Shown: positions 35,101 to 43,966, counted from the stretch's first letter. The stretch: DNA of 64,000 nt from Rhizobium sp. P40RR-XXII (GCF_012641405.1 NZ_JABAII010000007.1:248001-312000), one strand, 5' to 3'. Numbers and translations are program-made. Notes: a model not told the origin generated them from the letters alone.

Positions 35101-35146
35101 GGGACATTCCGGACCTAAAACCGGTAACGGCATTCAGCATCATGCC
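35101..35146 (-). promoter_or_regulatory. Conserved flagellin leader motif, flaB
   Basis: Minus-strand reading: GGCATGATGCTGAATGCCGT, then two CCGG boxes eight bases apart and ATGTCCC, roughly 30-80 bases before the flaB ATG. GTTAAC occurs at 35148-35153 and 35167-35172 just upstream, without the N7 spacing of a full CtrA box. Confidence 0.6.
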
Positions 35147-35244
35147 TGTTAACCAAATCCGTTAAGGTTAACTCGCCGTTTCGATGACCCTAAGAAACAG
35201 CAATAAAGTTAAGAAAATCTGAACCGCCCTTACCCAGAAAACAT

Positions 35245-35275
35245 AAAAAAAACCGCGCCTTAGACGGGCGCGGTT
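35245..35275 (-). terminator. Intrinsic terminator of flaA
   Basis: A nine-base stem, AACCGCGCC with GGCGCGGTT and a seven-base loop, is followed on the minus strand by a run of eight T. It lies 33 bases past the flaA stop and is a textbook rho-independent terminator. Confidence 0.9.
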
Positions 35276-35308
35276 AACTTCTTGTTTAGGAATGGGCCGT
35301 CTATCCGA

Positions 35309-36220
35309 TTAACGGAAGAGCGACAGGATCGACTGGTTCGAAGAGTTGGCGATCGACAGGGACTGGATAGCCAGCTGCTGCTGCGTCTGCAGAGCGGACA
35401 GCTTGCTCGATTCCTGTTCCATGTTGGCGTCAACCAGCTTGCCAACGCCCGACTGGATCGAGTCGGAGAGCGAGGAAGCGAAACTCGTCTGCAGATCGAT
35501 ACGGCTGGAAACGGAGCCCAGCTTCGAGCCGAGGCTGGTCATGGAGTTCAGAGCGGTCTGAACCATGTTCAGGGCGCTGGAGATCTGACCGCTCGTCATG
35601 CTGGAGATGTCAAGGCTGAAGACCGAAGCGCCAACCGAACCATCCGACGTACCCAGGATGCCCGAAGTCGTGTCGATCGTGCCGCCGCTCGAGCCGAACA
35701 GAACGTTGCCGGTCGCGCTGGTGTCGAAGGCGTAAGAGGTCGTGCTGACCGAAACGGTGCCGTTGGTGCCGCGGATGAAGGACGAGACAACCGAAGCGGA
35801 GTCGCCGCTCTGAGCCATGACCCAGTTTTCGCCGTTGAACGAAGCCGACTGGGCAACGCTCTGCAGCTGCTGCTGCAGCTGGCCGATTTCTTCCTGAACA
35901 GACTTCTTGTCGACCGAACCTTCCATGGCGGTGGCAAGCTTGTTCTTGATCTGACCCACGATGTCGATGGCGCTGCTGACGGCCGTCGATGCGGTGTCAA
36001 CCTTGGCGGCGCCGAGGCCGAGAGCGTCGGATACAGCGCCGATAGCGCCATTGTCGGACTTCATGCTGGTGGCGATCGACCAATAAGCAGCGTTGTCGGA
36101 AGCCTTGGAGATGCGCAGGCCGGAAGAAACGGCGCTCTGCGTGTCCTGCAGGCTGGAGCTGATGCCGCGCAGCGTCTGGAGAGCGGCCATTGCGGAATTG
36201 TTGGTGATGATGCTCGTCAT
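35309..36220 (-). CDS. flaA: Flagellin FlaA (first tandem copy)
   Basis: A 303-residue flagellin, probably the principal filament subunit by analogy with other rhizobia, where FlaA is essential for a working filament. N-terminal core MTSIITNNSAMAALQTLRGISSSLQDTQSAVSSGLRISKASDNAAYWSIA and C-terminal core DANMEQESSKLSALQTQQQLAIQSLSIANSSNQSILSLFR flank a short serine/threonine-rich centre. It is divergent from the OGT-like glycosyltransferase gene. The serine/threonine-rich surface region offers possible O-glycosylation sites, which is inference. Confidence 0.96.
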   Translation of the reverse strand: MTSIITNNSAMAALQTLRGISSSLQDTQSAVSSGLRISKASDNAAYWSIATSMKSDNGAIGAVSDALGLGAAKVDTASTAVSSAIDIVGQIKNKLATAMEGSVDKKSVQEEIGQLQQQLQSVAQSASFNGENWVMAQSGDSASVVSSFIRGTNGTVSVSTTSYAFDTSATGNVLFGSSGGTIDTTSGILGTSDGSVGASVFSLDISSMTSGQISSALNMVQTALNSMTSLGSKLGSVSSRIDLQTSFASSLSDSIQSGVGKLVDANMEQESSKLSALQTQQQLAIQSLSIANSSNQSILSLFR

Positions 36221-36555
36221 TGAGTGTGTCCCCTGGAAACTGGATACGAAAGGAGGACATACCGGACTGGAAATACCGGCGATGACGGAGCAGCTTCATG
36301 CCCCTCGATCCAATTTTCCTGGAGGACCAAACCCGTCATGTTGCGAGGAAGGTCGCACCCATTGCTTGCCAATTTCTTAAACTTGGGACCACCGGGAACC
36401 GCCTGTCCTGAACTTGGCTAACAATGCGTAAAGGCACTTTCGACCAATGCTTCGGTTTCAGGCAAGCTACGTTAGAGATGATCAGGCGAATCCATGATGC
36501 CGGTGCTCGGCCTTTGTCGAGAGCCAGTTCAACATTCCGCTTGGAGTTCTCGCTC
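36221..36555. promoter_or_regulatory. Divergent flaA / GT41 intergenic region
   Basis: This 335-base gap contains the flaA leader motif at 36254-36302. On the plus strand the frame of the glycosyltransferase stays open from 36424, but that extension is not protein-like and the chosen GTG start is at 36556. No CtrA-type box or other gene was seen. Confidence 0.6.
36254..36302 (-). promoter_or_regulatory. Conserved flagellin leader motif, flaA
   Basis: Minus-strand reading: GGCATGAAGCTG, then two CCGG boxes ten bases apart, ending TATGTCC, about 35-80 bases before the flaA ATG. A GGAGG-like site is not evident on the coding strand close to the start. Confidence 0.55.
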
Positions 36556-38499
36556 GTGAATACGAAAAATGCCTTTGTGACAGCGTCCGGCTTCTATCAA
36601 AAGGGGCAATATACGCGCGCACTCGAAACGTTGAACGAGCTGCTGAATAGCGACGGGTCGCCAAAGACCTACGCATTGCTGGCAAAGACGCTGCTCAAAC
36701 TCGGCTTCAGATCGGATGCGGCAAGCGCCTATGAGCTGGCCGGCCGGCAAAAGCCCCAGCGAGACGAATTTCTGCGCGAAGCCCTCCTGCTGCACGGCGA
36801 TTGCGGCAATGATGATCAGGCGCTCGCGGTTGGCAACCTGATCCTTCCAATGGCGTTCAAGGATCCGGATCTTGCCTTCATCCTCGTTCGCATTTTCCTG
36901 AGCCGACAGCAGAAAGAACTCCTCACCGGCTTCAAGACGGTACTGGTCGAGGGACCGGAGCTCAGGCATCGGCTCATGGCGGCGAAACTCCTCACCGACG
37001 ATCTCTATGACGAAAGCAACCGACACCTGGTTGCGACGCTGTTCAAGAAACATCCCGAGAGCATTATCTCTCGCATACTCCATCTGATCTTCGCGCGAGA
37101 AATATCCGATCTCGCGGCTGTCGACAGGCACATGGCGCCGATCACAGCGGCACTGGCGAAGGGCAATCTCGACTACGTGATCCCGGACAACCCCTTCTTC
37201 CACCTGCATTGGTGTGGCGATGAAGCAATTAACAAGCACGCTGTCCACGACACGAAACCCCTGTCCGCCGGCCATGCCGAGGCTCGTCGCAAGTTGCCGC
37301 ACGCGTGGAGCAACAAGATCCGCGTCGGCTATCTCTCATCGGATTTCTGGCCTGGCCACGCGACGATGAAACTGATGCAGCGGACCTTGGAGCTGCACGA
37401 CAGGGATCGGTTCGAGATCACCCTCTTCGACCATTCCGATCTCGCTTCCCAAAAGGAACAAGCGTTCGACCATCAGAAGTGGGGAACGATGGTCGATGTT
37501 CGCGGTCTGTCCGACCAGGGCGCAGCAGAGGCGATCCGCGCCCGGAATATCGACATTCTCGTCGATCTCAAGGGACACACCAAAGGAAGTCGCGCGCTCA
37601 TCCTCAACCATATGGCGGCTCCGATCCAGGTTTCCTGGCTTGGTTTTCCGGGCTCTGTCGTCAATATCGACCTCGACTATATCATCGGCGATCATTATGT
37701 GCTTCCAGATCATTCGAAGCCGCATTTCCACGAGAAGTTCTGCCGCCTGCCCGAATGCTACCAGCCGAACGATCCGCTCAACCGCCCGAAGCCACGGCCG
37801 ACGACGCGCGCGCAGCACGGGCTGCCCGAAGACGCCTTCGTCTTCGCCTCCTTCAACGGCAACCGCAAGATCACCCCGCAGATGGTCGACGTGTGGTGCA
37901 ATATCCTCAAGCGCAGCAAGAACAGCGTGCTTTGGCTGCTCTGTAACGGCGCCCGTGCAGAAGCCAATCTCTGGGCACGTCTGGAAGCGCATGGCATCAA
38001 CCGCAAGCGCGTCGTCTTCACCACCCGCATTCGCTACGAGGATCACATCGATCGCCAGCAGCTGGCCGATCTCGGCCTCGACACCTTCCCGGTCAACGGC
38101 CACACGACTACGTCCGAGCAGCTCTGGGGCGGTCTGCCTGTTCTCACCGTGAAGGGCACCAATTTCGCCTCGCGCGTCAGCGAGAGCCTGTTGAACACCA
38201 TCGGCCTGCCGGAACTGGTTGCCGATGACATCAAGGCCTATGAGGACATGGCGGTAGAACTTGCCGGCCAGCCGGAGCGCATTGCGCAGTTCAAGCAAAC
38301 CCTTGCCGCCAATCGCCACATCAAGCCGCTCTTCGACGCGGAACGCTTCACGCACCATCTGGAAACCGCATTCGAGATGATGGCGGCCCGCGCCAAGCAG
38401 GGCCTCGCACCCGATCACATGGATGTGCCGGCGCTGCCGGTGCGCACGGAAGCCTTTATGGAAGAAGACCAGAACTCGGCGGCGATCGCGGCCGAGTAA
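36556..38499 (+). CDS. GT41-family O-GlcNAc-transferase-like (SPINDLY/OGT-type) protein with TPR region
   Basis: A 647-residue cytoplasmic glycosyltransferase. An N-terminal TPR-like helical region (first repeat FVTASGFYQKGQYTRALETL) leads to a GT41 catalytic domain from about residue 250: IRVGYLSSDFWPGHATMKLM with the family histidine, ILVDLKGHTKGSR, IQVSWLGFPGSV, FASFNGNRKITPQMVDVWCNIL, and NGHTTTSEQLWGGLPVLTVKG near residue 515 for the UDP-sugar. The GTG at 36556 was chosen since the repeat starts there and GGAG lies nine bases upstream. Adjacent to flaA, it may glycosylate flagellin; substrate and sugar are unproven. It ends at a shared terminator with fliP. Confidence 0.85.
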   Translation: MNTKNAFVTASGFYQKGQYTRALETLNELLNSDGSPKTYALLAKTLLKLGFRSDAASAYELAGRQKPQRDEFLREALLLHGDCGNDDQALAVGNLILPMAFKDPDLAFILVRIFLSRQQKELLTGFKTVLVEGPELRHRLMAAKLLTDDLYDESNRHLVATLFKKHPESIISRILHLIFAREISDLAAVDRHMAPITAALAKGNLDYVIPDNPFFHLHWCGDEAINKHAVHDTKPLSAGHAEARRKLPHAWSNKIRVGYLSSDFWPGHATMKLMQRTLELHDRDRFEITLFDHSDLASQKEQAFDHQKWGTMVDVRGLSDQGAAEAIRARNIDILVDLKGHTKGSRALILNHMAAPIQVSWLGFPGSVVNIDLDYIIGDHYVLPDHSKPHFHEKFCRLPECYQPNDPLNRPKPRPTTRAQHGLPEDAFVFASFNGNRKITPQMVDVWCNILKRSKNSVLWLLCNGARAEANLWARLEAHGINRKRVVFTTRIRYEDHIDRQQLADLGLDTFPVNGHTTTSEQLWGGLPVLTVKGTNFASRVSESLLNTIGLPELVADDIKAYEDMAVELAGQPERIAQFKQTLAANRHIKPLFDAERFTHHLETAFEMMAARAKQGLAPDHMDVPALPVRTEAFMEEDQNSAAIAAE

Positions 38500-38506
38500 G
38501 CTGTCG

Positions 38507-38536
38507 CGATTGCCGGGAGGATACTTCCGGCAATCG
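38507..38536. terminator. Bidirectional terminator between GT41 gene and fliP
   Basis: A ten-base stem, CGATTGCCGG with CCGGCAATCG around a ten-base loop, lies eight bases after the glycosyltransferase stop and is followed by TTTC. fliP ends on the other strand 17 bases further on, so one hairpin can serve both convergent transcripts. Confidence 0.65.
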
Positions 38537-38552
38537 TTTCAAACTGGCTCTG

Positions 38553-39311
38553 TCAGTGGAAAGAGCGGACCAGGCTGCCGACCAGCAGGTTCCAGCCGTC
38601 GATCAGCACGAAGAAGAGAATCTTGAACGGCAGCGAAATCGAGGTCGGCGGCAGCATCATCATGCCCATGGCCATCACGATGGTCGACACGATCAGGTCG
38701 ATGACCAGAAACGGCAGTACGACAAGGAAACCGATTTCGAAGCCGCGGCGAATCTCCGAGATCATGAAGGCCGGAATCAGGACACGATAATCGATCTTGT
38801 TGTCGACCACGGTCGTCTGACCGCGCTCCTGCGCCAGATCGACGAAAAGCTTCAGATCCTTGTCGCGCGTATTGTTCGACATGAAGGTGCGGAACGGCTC
38901 GGCGATGCGCTGCACGGCATCGGCTTCCGAAATCTGATTGGCAAGCAGCGGCTGCACGCCATCCTTCCAAGCCTGATCGAATGTCGGCGACATGACATAG
39001 AAGGTCATGAACAGGGCGAGGCTCAGCAGGATCATGTTCGACGGCGTCGACGAAAGGCCCATGCCGGTGCGCAGGATCGAAAACGCAATGATGAAGCGCG
39101 GAAAGCTCGTCACCATGATCAGGATGCCCGGCGCGATCGACAGGATCGTCAGGAGCCCGAACGTGCGGATGATCCAGGCGGCGACCGAGCCGTTGACCGG
39201 AGCGTTCAGAAGATCGGTGGGAAGCTGTTGCGACAATTGCTGCGCCATCGCCAGTTCAGGCGACAATACAGAAATCACTAATATAGACAGGGCAAGTATT
39301 AATCGAATCAT
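38553..39311 (-). CDS. fliP: Flagellar export gate protein FliP
   Basis: A 252-residue membrane protein with a cleavable signal (LILALSILVISVLSPELAMAQ) and four further hydrophobic segments. The FliP signatures VTSFPRFIIAFSILRTGMG and PAFMISEIRRGFEIGFLVVLPFLVIDLIV are plain. It is the last gene of the flgF-fliP transcript and overlaps fliL by four bases. Confidence 0.96.
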   Translation of the reverse strand: MIRLILALSILVISVLSPELAMAQQLSQQLPTDLLNAPVNGSVAAWIIRTFGLLTILSIAPGILIMVTSFPRFIIAFSILRTGMGLSSTPSNMILLSLALFMTFYVMSPTFDQAWKDGVQPLLANQISEADAVQRIAEPFRTFMSNNTRDKDLKLFVDLAQERGQTTVVDNKIDYRVLIPAFMISEIRRGFEIGFLVVLPFLVIDLIVSTIVMAMGMMMLPPTSISLPFKILFFVLIDGWNLLVGSLVRSFH

Positions 39312-39802
39312 TCGATCACGAAAGTTCTGAACATAACTTTCGATACTCGTCCTTCAGAGCGTAGGTCAACACGCTCCTGAATGTCATCCCGAAGATATTG
39401 CAGGCCCCGCGCACCCTCGATCTGCTGCAGGGAAACCGTGCGGATATAAGCAAGAATATCCTGATGGATCGCCTGGGCGAGCTGAGCATCCGTAGGTCCC
39501 TTGAAGACCAGGGCGAGTTCCAGCCTTACCCAGCTCTGCGAGGGATAGGCAAGATTGGTGGTGATCGGATCGAGCGCTATGATGCCGTTCGCCTGTGCCG
39601 CGGCGGCCGCTTGCTTGCTGTCGCCGGCGGCCTGGATCGTCATCTGCACGGCAGCGGTCGCCGCCTTGATCCTCGGCGCGACGACGGTTCCCAGCACCCA
39701 GCCGCCGCCGCCGCCAAGAACGGTCAGCACCAGCAGTCCGACGATCGTCATGATCAGCGGCGATCCCTTGCCCTTTGCCGGTTCGTCTGTCGCTGCTGCC
39801 AT
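39308..39802 (-). CDS. fliL: Flagellar basal body-associated protein FliL
   Basis: A 164-residue single-pass membrane protein (PLIMTIVGLLVLTVLGGGGGWVLG) with a periplasmic FliL domain ending in the typical VSKVMFRTFVIE strand. FliL supports the stator around the motor. It lies between flgH (43-base gap) and fliP (overlap). Confidence 0.93.
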   Translation of the reverse strand: MAAATDEPAKGKGSPLIMTIVGLLVLTVLGGGGGWVLGTVVAPRIKAATAAVQMTIQAAGDSKQAAAAAQANGIIALDPITTNLAYPSQSWVRLELALVFKGPTDAQLAQAIHQDILAYIRTVSLQQIEGARGLQYLRDDIQERVDLRSEGRVSKVMFRTFVIE

Positions 39803-39845
39803 GTTCTCCGTCCGTCCGTTGTCTACTAGCCGATACCGTCAGCCG

Positions 39846-40559
39846 TCAGAGCGGCGACAGCAGGTCCACGGCCTGCTGGCCCCGCGGCGGCTGCTGTATT
39901 TCCGTCAGACGACCGCGTCCGCCATAGGAGATGCGCGCCTCGGCGATCTTGTCGTAGGAAATCGTATTATCCGCGGTGACGTCCTGCGGCCGCACGATGC
40001 CGGCGACATTGAGGATGCGGATTTCCTGGTTCATGCGGACTTCCTGCGAGCCGCTGATCATCAGGTTGCCGTTTTCGAGAATGCCTGTGACGACGGCAGC
40101 GACCAGAAGGTTGATCTGCTCGGAGCGCTGCATCTTGCCCTTGCTGTCGGTGCTGGTGTCGGAGCCTGAGGTGGCGTCGGCGTTGGTGGCGGGTCTCCAG
40201 CCGAAGATCTTGGCCGAAATATCCCAGTTCATGTCGCTCTTGTTCGTGCGATTGCGGTTGGTCTCGTTGTCCCAGTTCGCCTTGTCGTTGATCTGGATCG
40301 TGACGGTCAGGATGTCGCCGACATTGAGCGCGCGCGAGTCCTTGAAGAGCGCCGCCTGCGAATCGTTCCAGAGCGAATAGCCCTGCGCAACCTGGTGCGG
40401 CCGCTTTGGATATTGCAGCATCTGCGGCGTCTGCGCATATTGCAGGCCGCTGCCGATCGGACTCATGGCAGGCGCCCTGCCGATTTCCCTGAGGGCCTGC
40501 GACTGGCAACCGGCGAGAAAGACGACGATTGCGCAGGCGGCCGTAAGACGCGTGTTCAT
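39846..40559 (-). CDS. flgH: Flagellar L-ring lipoprotein FlgH
   Basis: A 237-residue outer-membrane lipoprotein. Lipobox LAGC places the lipidated cysteine at about residue 18. The family blocks SLWNDSQAALFKDSRALNVGDILTV and GNLMISGSQEVRMNQEIRILNVAGIVRPQDV are present. It forms the L ring together with the FlgI P ring. Its ATG overlaps the motE stop by four bases. Confidence 0.96.
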   Translation of the reverse strand: MNTRLTAACAIVVFLAGCQSQALREIGRAPAMSPIGSGLQYAQTPQMLQYPKRPHQVAQGYSLWNDSQAALFKDSRALNVGDILTVTIQINDKANWDNETNRNRTNKSDMNWDISAKIFGWRPATNADATSGSDTSTDSKGKMQRSEQINLLVAAVVTGILENGNLMISGSQEVRMNQEIRILNVAGIVRPQDVTADNTISYDKIAEARISYGGRGRLTEIQQPPRGQQAVDLLSPL

Positions 40560-41098
40560 GAGGGGTCCTTCGACTTCGATGTATTCGGGTCGGATGCGCT
40601 GGCGATGATATTGGTGATGACGGCCGCCTTCTTCGCATCCATTTCCGCAAGGATCAGGCTCGATTGACGCGACGAAAGCTTCATGATGATCGCAGCAGCA
40701 ATCGTGGTTCTGACGTCGTTGAGGCTCGCCGCCGCCGCATCCGGCTTCATGTTCTTGTAGATATCGACGAGGCCGAGATCGGCTGTCTTGAGGAAGTCGT
40801 CGCGGCGTTTCAGCCAGTCCTCGTATTCGGCCTTGCGCTTGTCCATGATGGCGATGCGCTGATCGACATCGGCCTGGAGCTTTTCCAGCTCCTGCTTCTG
40901 CAGCAGGTAGCGCTGATCGCGGGCCGGATCGGCAATATTGGTGCAGAACTGCCGGATCTCGTCCTGGCTGGAGGCCGGATCGGCGGCAACCGGCTTCGGC
41001 GCCTCCTGCGCCGCCGCCATGTCGAGCGGTAACAGCATGGCGACCGTTGCGAGACTGCAGGCAATCAGCATTTTTCTGGCGATGGCGGTCAAGATCAT
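40556..41098 (-). CDS. motE: Motility chaperone MotE
   Basis: A 180-residue secreted protein with a signal peptide (IACSLATVAMLLPLDMAAAQ), a helical coiled-coil middle (RYLLQKQELEKLQADVDQRIAIMDKRKAEYEDWLKRRDDFL) and a C-terminal MgtE-N-like helical stretch. In S. meliloti MotE, encoded at exactly this place between flgI and flgH, is a periplasmic chaperone that folds or stabilises MotC. It overlaps both neighbours by four bases. Confidence 0.88.
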   Translation of the reverse strand: MILTAIARKMLIACSLATVAMLLPLDMAAAQEAPKPVAADPASSQDEIRQFCTNIADPARDQRYLLQKQELEKLQADVDQRIAIMDKRKAEYEDWLKRRDDFLKTADLGLVDIYKNMKPDAAAASLNDVRTTIAAAIIMKLSSRQSSLILAEMDAKKAAVITNIIASASDPNTSKSKDPS

Positions 41099-42213
41099 TG
41101 CAGCACGAGCTCCGCTTGCAGGGCGCCAGCCGACTTGATGCCTTGCAGGATGGCGATGATGCCGTCCGGCTTGACGCCGATATTGTTGAGGCCGGAGACC
41201 AGCGTCTTCAGATCAGGCCCTTCCAGCACCGCAACGCGGCCACCGCTCTTGGTGGCGGTGATGTCGGTCTGGTCCTGGATGGCGGTCTCGCCATCCGAGA
41301 AGGGTTCGGGCTGGATCACCTGCGGGTTCTCGCTCACCTGCACGGTCAGCGTTCCGTAGCTGACGGCGACGGGGGAGACGCGGACGTCGGCGCCGATGAC
41401 GATCGTTCCGGTGCGCTCGTTGATGACGACCTTGGCCGGCGTATCGGTCTGGACGTTGAGGTTTTCGATGTCGGCCATCAGCCGTGTCAGATCCGCCATC
41501 TTCGGCTTGGCGACCGTCACTTCCTGCGAGTCCTTGGCCTCAGCGATCGGTGCGCCGAAACGCGAGGTCGCCCAGGTATTGACCGTGTCGGCGATGCGGA
41601 TCGAGGTGGAGAAGTCCGGATTGCGCAGCTGCAGAACCAGGTTGACCGAATCCTTGAAGCGTGACGGCAGCTCGCGCTCGATGATCGCGCCGCCGGGCAC
41701 GCGGCCGGCCGTCGTAACGCCCTCGGTCACCGTTGCGGCGGCGCCCTGCGCCTGGAAGCCGGAGACGATGACGGAGCCCTGCGCCACGGCATAGATCTGC
41801 CCGTCCGCACCGCTCAGCGAAGTCATGATCAGCGTGCCGCCGCGCAGCGACGAGGCATCGCCGAGCGAGCTCACCGTCACATCGATACGGCTGCCGGGGC
41901 TTGCAAAGGGTGGCAGGTTCGCGGTCACCATGACGGCGGCCGTATTCTTCGCGGCGGATTGACCGCCCTGGGTCGAGATGCCGAGGTTCTGCAGCATCGC
42001 GCGCATGGATTGCTCGGTAAACGGCGAGGAACGCAGGCCGTCGCCGGTCCCCTGGAGGCCGACGATCAGGCCGTAGCCGATAAGCTGGTTGTCGCGGCCG
42101 GATTGCAGCGACGCGATATCCTTGATGCGCGATTGCATCGCCGCGGCCGGATCGGCGACGATCAGGCTCGGCAACGCGAACAGGACTGCGAGAAATTGAC
42201 GAAGCCGTTTCAT
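41095..42213 (-). CDS. flgI: Flagellar P-ring protein FlgI
   Basis: A 372-residue periplasmic protein with signal peptide (FLAVLFALPSLIVADPAAAM) and the FlgI blocks RIKDIASLQSGRDNQLIGYGLIVGLQGTGDG and VVINERTGTIVIGADVRVSPVAVSYG. It builds the P ring around the rod in the peptidoglycan layer. Normal length for the family. Confidence 0.97.
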   Translation of the reverse strand: MKRLRQFLAVLFALPSLIVADPAAAMQSRIKDIASLQSGRDNQLIGYGLIVGLQGTGDGLRSSPFTEQSMRAMLQNLGISTQGGQSAAKNTAAVMVTANLPPFASPGSRIDVTVSSLGDASSLRGGTLIMTSLSGADGQIYAVAQGSVIVSGFQAQGAAATVTEGVTTAGRVPGGAIIERELPSRFKDSVNLVLQLRNPDFSTSIRIADTVNTWATSRFGAPIAEAKDSQEVTVAKPKMADLTRLMADIENLNVQTDTPAKVVINERTGTIVIGADVRVSPVAVSYGTLTVQVSENPQVIQPEPFSDGETAIQDQTDITATKSGGRVAVLEGPDLKTLVSGLNNIGVKPDGIIAILQGIKSAGALQAELVLQ

Positions 42214-42695
42214 TTCGCGACCACTCGGATCGTACCGTTTTCAAGAACAGTGCCGTTGACGATGATGCCCGAATCCATGTTGCGGGCGCGCACATTGTCG
42301 CCGACGGCGCCATCATCCAGCGGCGTACCTGCCGCCGTGATCATCATGCTGCCCATGCTCATCACCAGGCGAACATTCGAACCGCGCATCACCGCATAGG
42401 GCTGGCGCAGGGCGGAAATGGAAATCGTACGGCCGGGAAGAAGCGTCCGCTTCGATACCAACCCCGTGACGTCGCGAAGCCGCTTGGCATAGTCGCCGCT
42501 CAGATTGGGATTGGTGACCTCAACCTCCTCAAGCTGACCGCTGCCGATGATATCGCCCGGATAGATCGTCTCGGTCGGCACCACGGCGGTACCGAGCGCG
42601 GAACCATCGGCGCTCACAGCCCAGGCGGGCATAGCCGAAACAACCACGACGGAAAGGCTCGCCGCGGCGAACCATGCCATTGCTAAGCTTTTCAT
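42210..42695 (-). CDS. flgA: P-ring assembly chaperone FlgA
   Basis: A 161-residue periplasmic protein with signal sequence (MKSLAMAWFAAASLSVVVVSAMPAWA) and the SAF-like C-terminal domain (LVSKRTLLPGRTISISALRQPYAVMRGSNVRLVM). It assists FlgI assembly. The start MKSLAMAW was preferred over an ATG five codons upstream because a GAGG lies nine bases before it; both are possible. It overlaps flgI by four bases. Confidence 0.9.
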   Translation of the reverse strand: MKSLAMAWFAAASLSVVVVSAMPAWAVSADGSALGTAVVPTETIYPGDIIGSGQLEEVEVTNPNLSGDYAKRLRDVTGLVSKRTLLPGRTISISALRQPYAVMRGSNVRLVMSMGSMMITAAGTPLDDGAVGDNVRARNMDSGIIVNGTVLENGTIRVVAK

Positions 42696-42729
42696 CCGGC
42701 GAAACCTCATGTTCGGCCCGTCCCTCTTG

Positions 42730-43518
42730 CTACTTCAGGTTCTTGCTGACGATCTGCGCCATTTCGTCGGCCGTCGTGATGACCTTGGAATTCATCTCAT
42801 AGGCGCGCTGCGCCGTGATCAGATCGGTGATTTCCTTGACCGGATCGACGTTCGACGATTCCAGGTAGTGCTGCTTCATGTAGGCGAAGCCGTTCTCGTT
42901 CGGATCAGAAACGACCGGATCGCCGGAAGCCGGCGTCTGAATGAAGAGGTTGCTTCCCATCGGCTGCAGGCCGGCTTCGTTGACGAAATTCGCGATCTGC
43001 AACTGGCCGAGCACGGTCGGCGTCGTCGCAGTGCCGATGATCGCGGACACCTGGCCGGACTGGCTGATGGTGAGGCTGCTGGCATTGTTCGGGACGGTGA
43101 TGCCCGGCTCGAGCACGTTGCCATCCGGTGTGACGATCTGGCCTGTGTCGCTCTTGTTGAAGGAGCCGGCGCGGGTGTAGGCGGTCGTGCGGTCCGGCAT
43201 CTGGATCTGGAACCAGCCGCGGCCGACGAGCGCGACGTCGAGATCGTTCTGCGTCTGCGACAGTTCGCCCTGGACCTGGATGTTGCGGACAGCCACGGTC
43301 TGTACGCCGAGGCCGATATTGGCGCCCTCCGGTACCACCGCCTGGTTCGGCCTGTTGGCAATGCCCTTGGCACGCTCCGTCTGGTAGAGAAGGTCGGAGA
43401 ACTCGGCGCGCGAGCGCTTGTAACCCGTCGTATTGATGTTCGCGATGTTGTTCGCGATTACTTCGAGATTGGTCTGCTGGGCATCCATGCCCGTCGCGGC
43501 GATTGCGAGCGCTCTCAT
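42730..43518 (-). CDS. flgG: Flagellar distal rod protein FlgG
   Basis: A 262-residue rod protein with the N-terminal [40 protein letters not shown] and C-terminal [33 protein letters not shown] blocks of the distal rod. Length is standard. It is exported by the flagellar apparatus without a signal peptide. Confidence 0.97.
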   Translation of the reverse strand: MRALAIAATGMDAQQTNLEVIANNIANINTTGYKRSRAEFSDLLYQTERAKGIANRPNQAVVPEGANIGLGVQTVAVRNIQVQGELSQTQNDLDVALVGRGWFQIQMPDRTTAYTRAGSFNKSDTGQIVTPDGNVLEPGITVPNNASSLTISQSGQVSAIIGTATTPTVLGQLQIANFVNEAGLQPMGSNLFIQTPASGDPVVSDPNENGFAYMKQHYLESSNVDPVKEITDLITAQRAYEMNSKVITTADEMAQIVSKNLK

Positions 43519-43615
43519 GCTTTCGTCCTTGGATCTAGGGCGGAACCTTCGAAGCCGTGGAAGGGCTTTCGAAAGACTCTCGCCAAATCAGGTAATTAGA
43601 ACGGAGAGATCCGCT

Positions 43616-43966
43616 CTATATCTGCATCTTCGTGATATCGAGAAACGCTGAGACGACCTTGTCACGCAAGGCGATCGCGGTCTGCAGGGTCTGGTCGGCC
43701 TGCATGACCTTGTCGACCACCTCGCGGGTGCTCATCGTGCCCTTGATACCGGCAAAGGAGGCGTTTTCCGCTTCCTTCAGCGAATTGACGGAATCCTTCG
43801 CGACGTTCGACATGACCGACGCGAAACTCATTCCGGCGTCCGCTCCCATGGCGACGGCCGGTGAGGCATTCATCGCGCTGGAGGCGGCAGAGGTCAGATC
43901 CGTGGCGATGCTGCCGAGGCCGCGGGTCGCCGAGAGGGAGGCTACATTCTTAATCGTGTCGATCAT
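43616..43966 (-). CDS. fliE: Hook-basal body adaptor FliE
   Basis: A 116-residue protein ending with the FliE helix pair ([46 protein letters not shown]). FliE joins the MS ring to the rod. It overlaps flgC by four bases and is followed by 97 bases to flgG. Confidence 0.94.
   Translation of the reverse strand: MIDTIKNVASLSATRGLGSIATDLTSAASSAMNASPAVAMGADAGMSFASVMSNVAKDSVNSLKEAENASFAGIKGTMSTREVVDKVMQADQTLQTAIALRDKVVSAFLDITKMQI

Larger units (their letters stand above)
34158..36220 (-). repeat. Tandem flagellin duplication flaB/flaA
   Basis: Two 912-base copies lie 1151 bases apart on the same strand, each with a related hairpin terminator. Bases 34462-34747 and 35613-35898 are identical by direct comparison, including synonymous sites, while the ends have diverged. 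This points to recent duplication or gene conversion. Confidence 0.9.

Noticed and set aside
34077..36223. Duplicate plus-strand frames opposite flaA and flaB
   Set aside because: They duplicate because the flagellin genes do; codon bias belongs to the flagellin strand.
36424..36555. 44-codon N-terminal extension of the GT41 protein
   Set aside because: The TPR region begins at the GTG at 36556 with a GGAG site; the extension looks like leader DNA.
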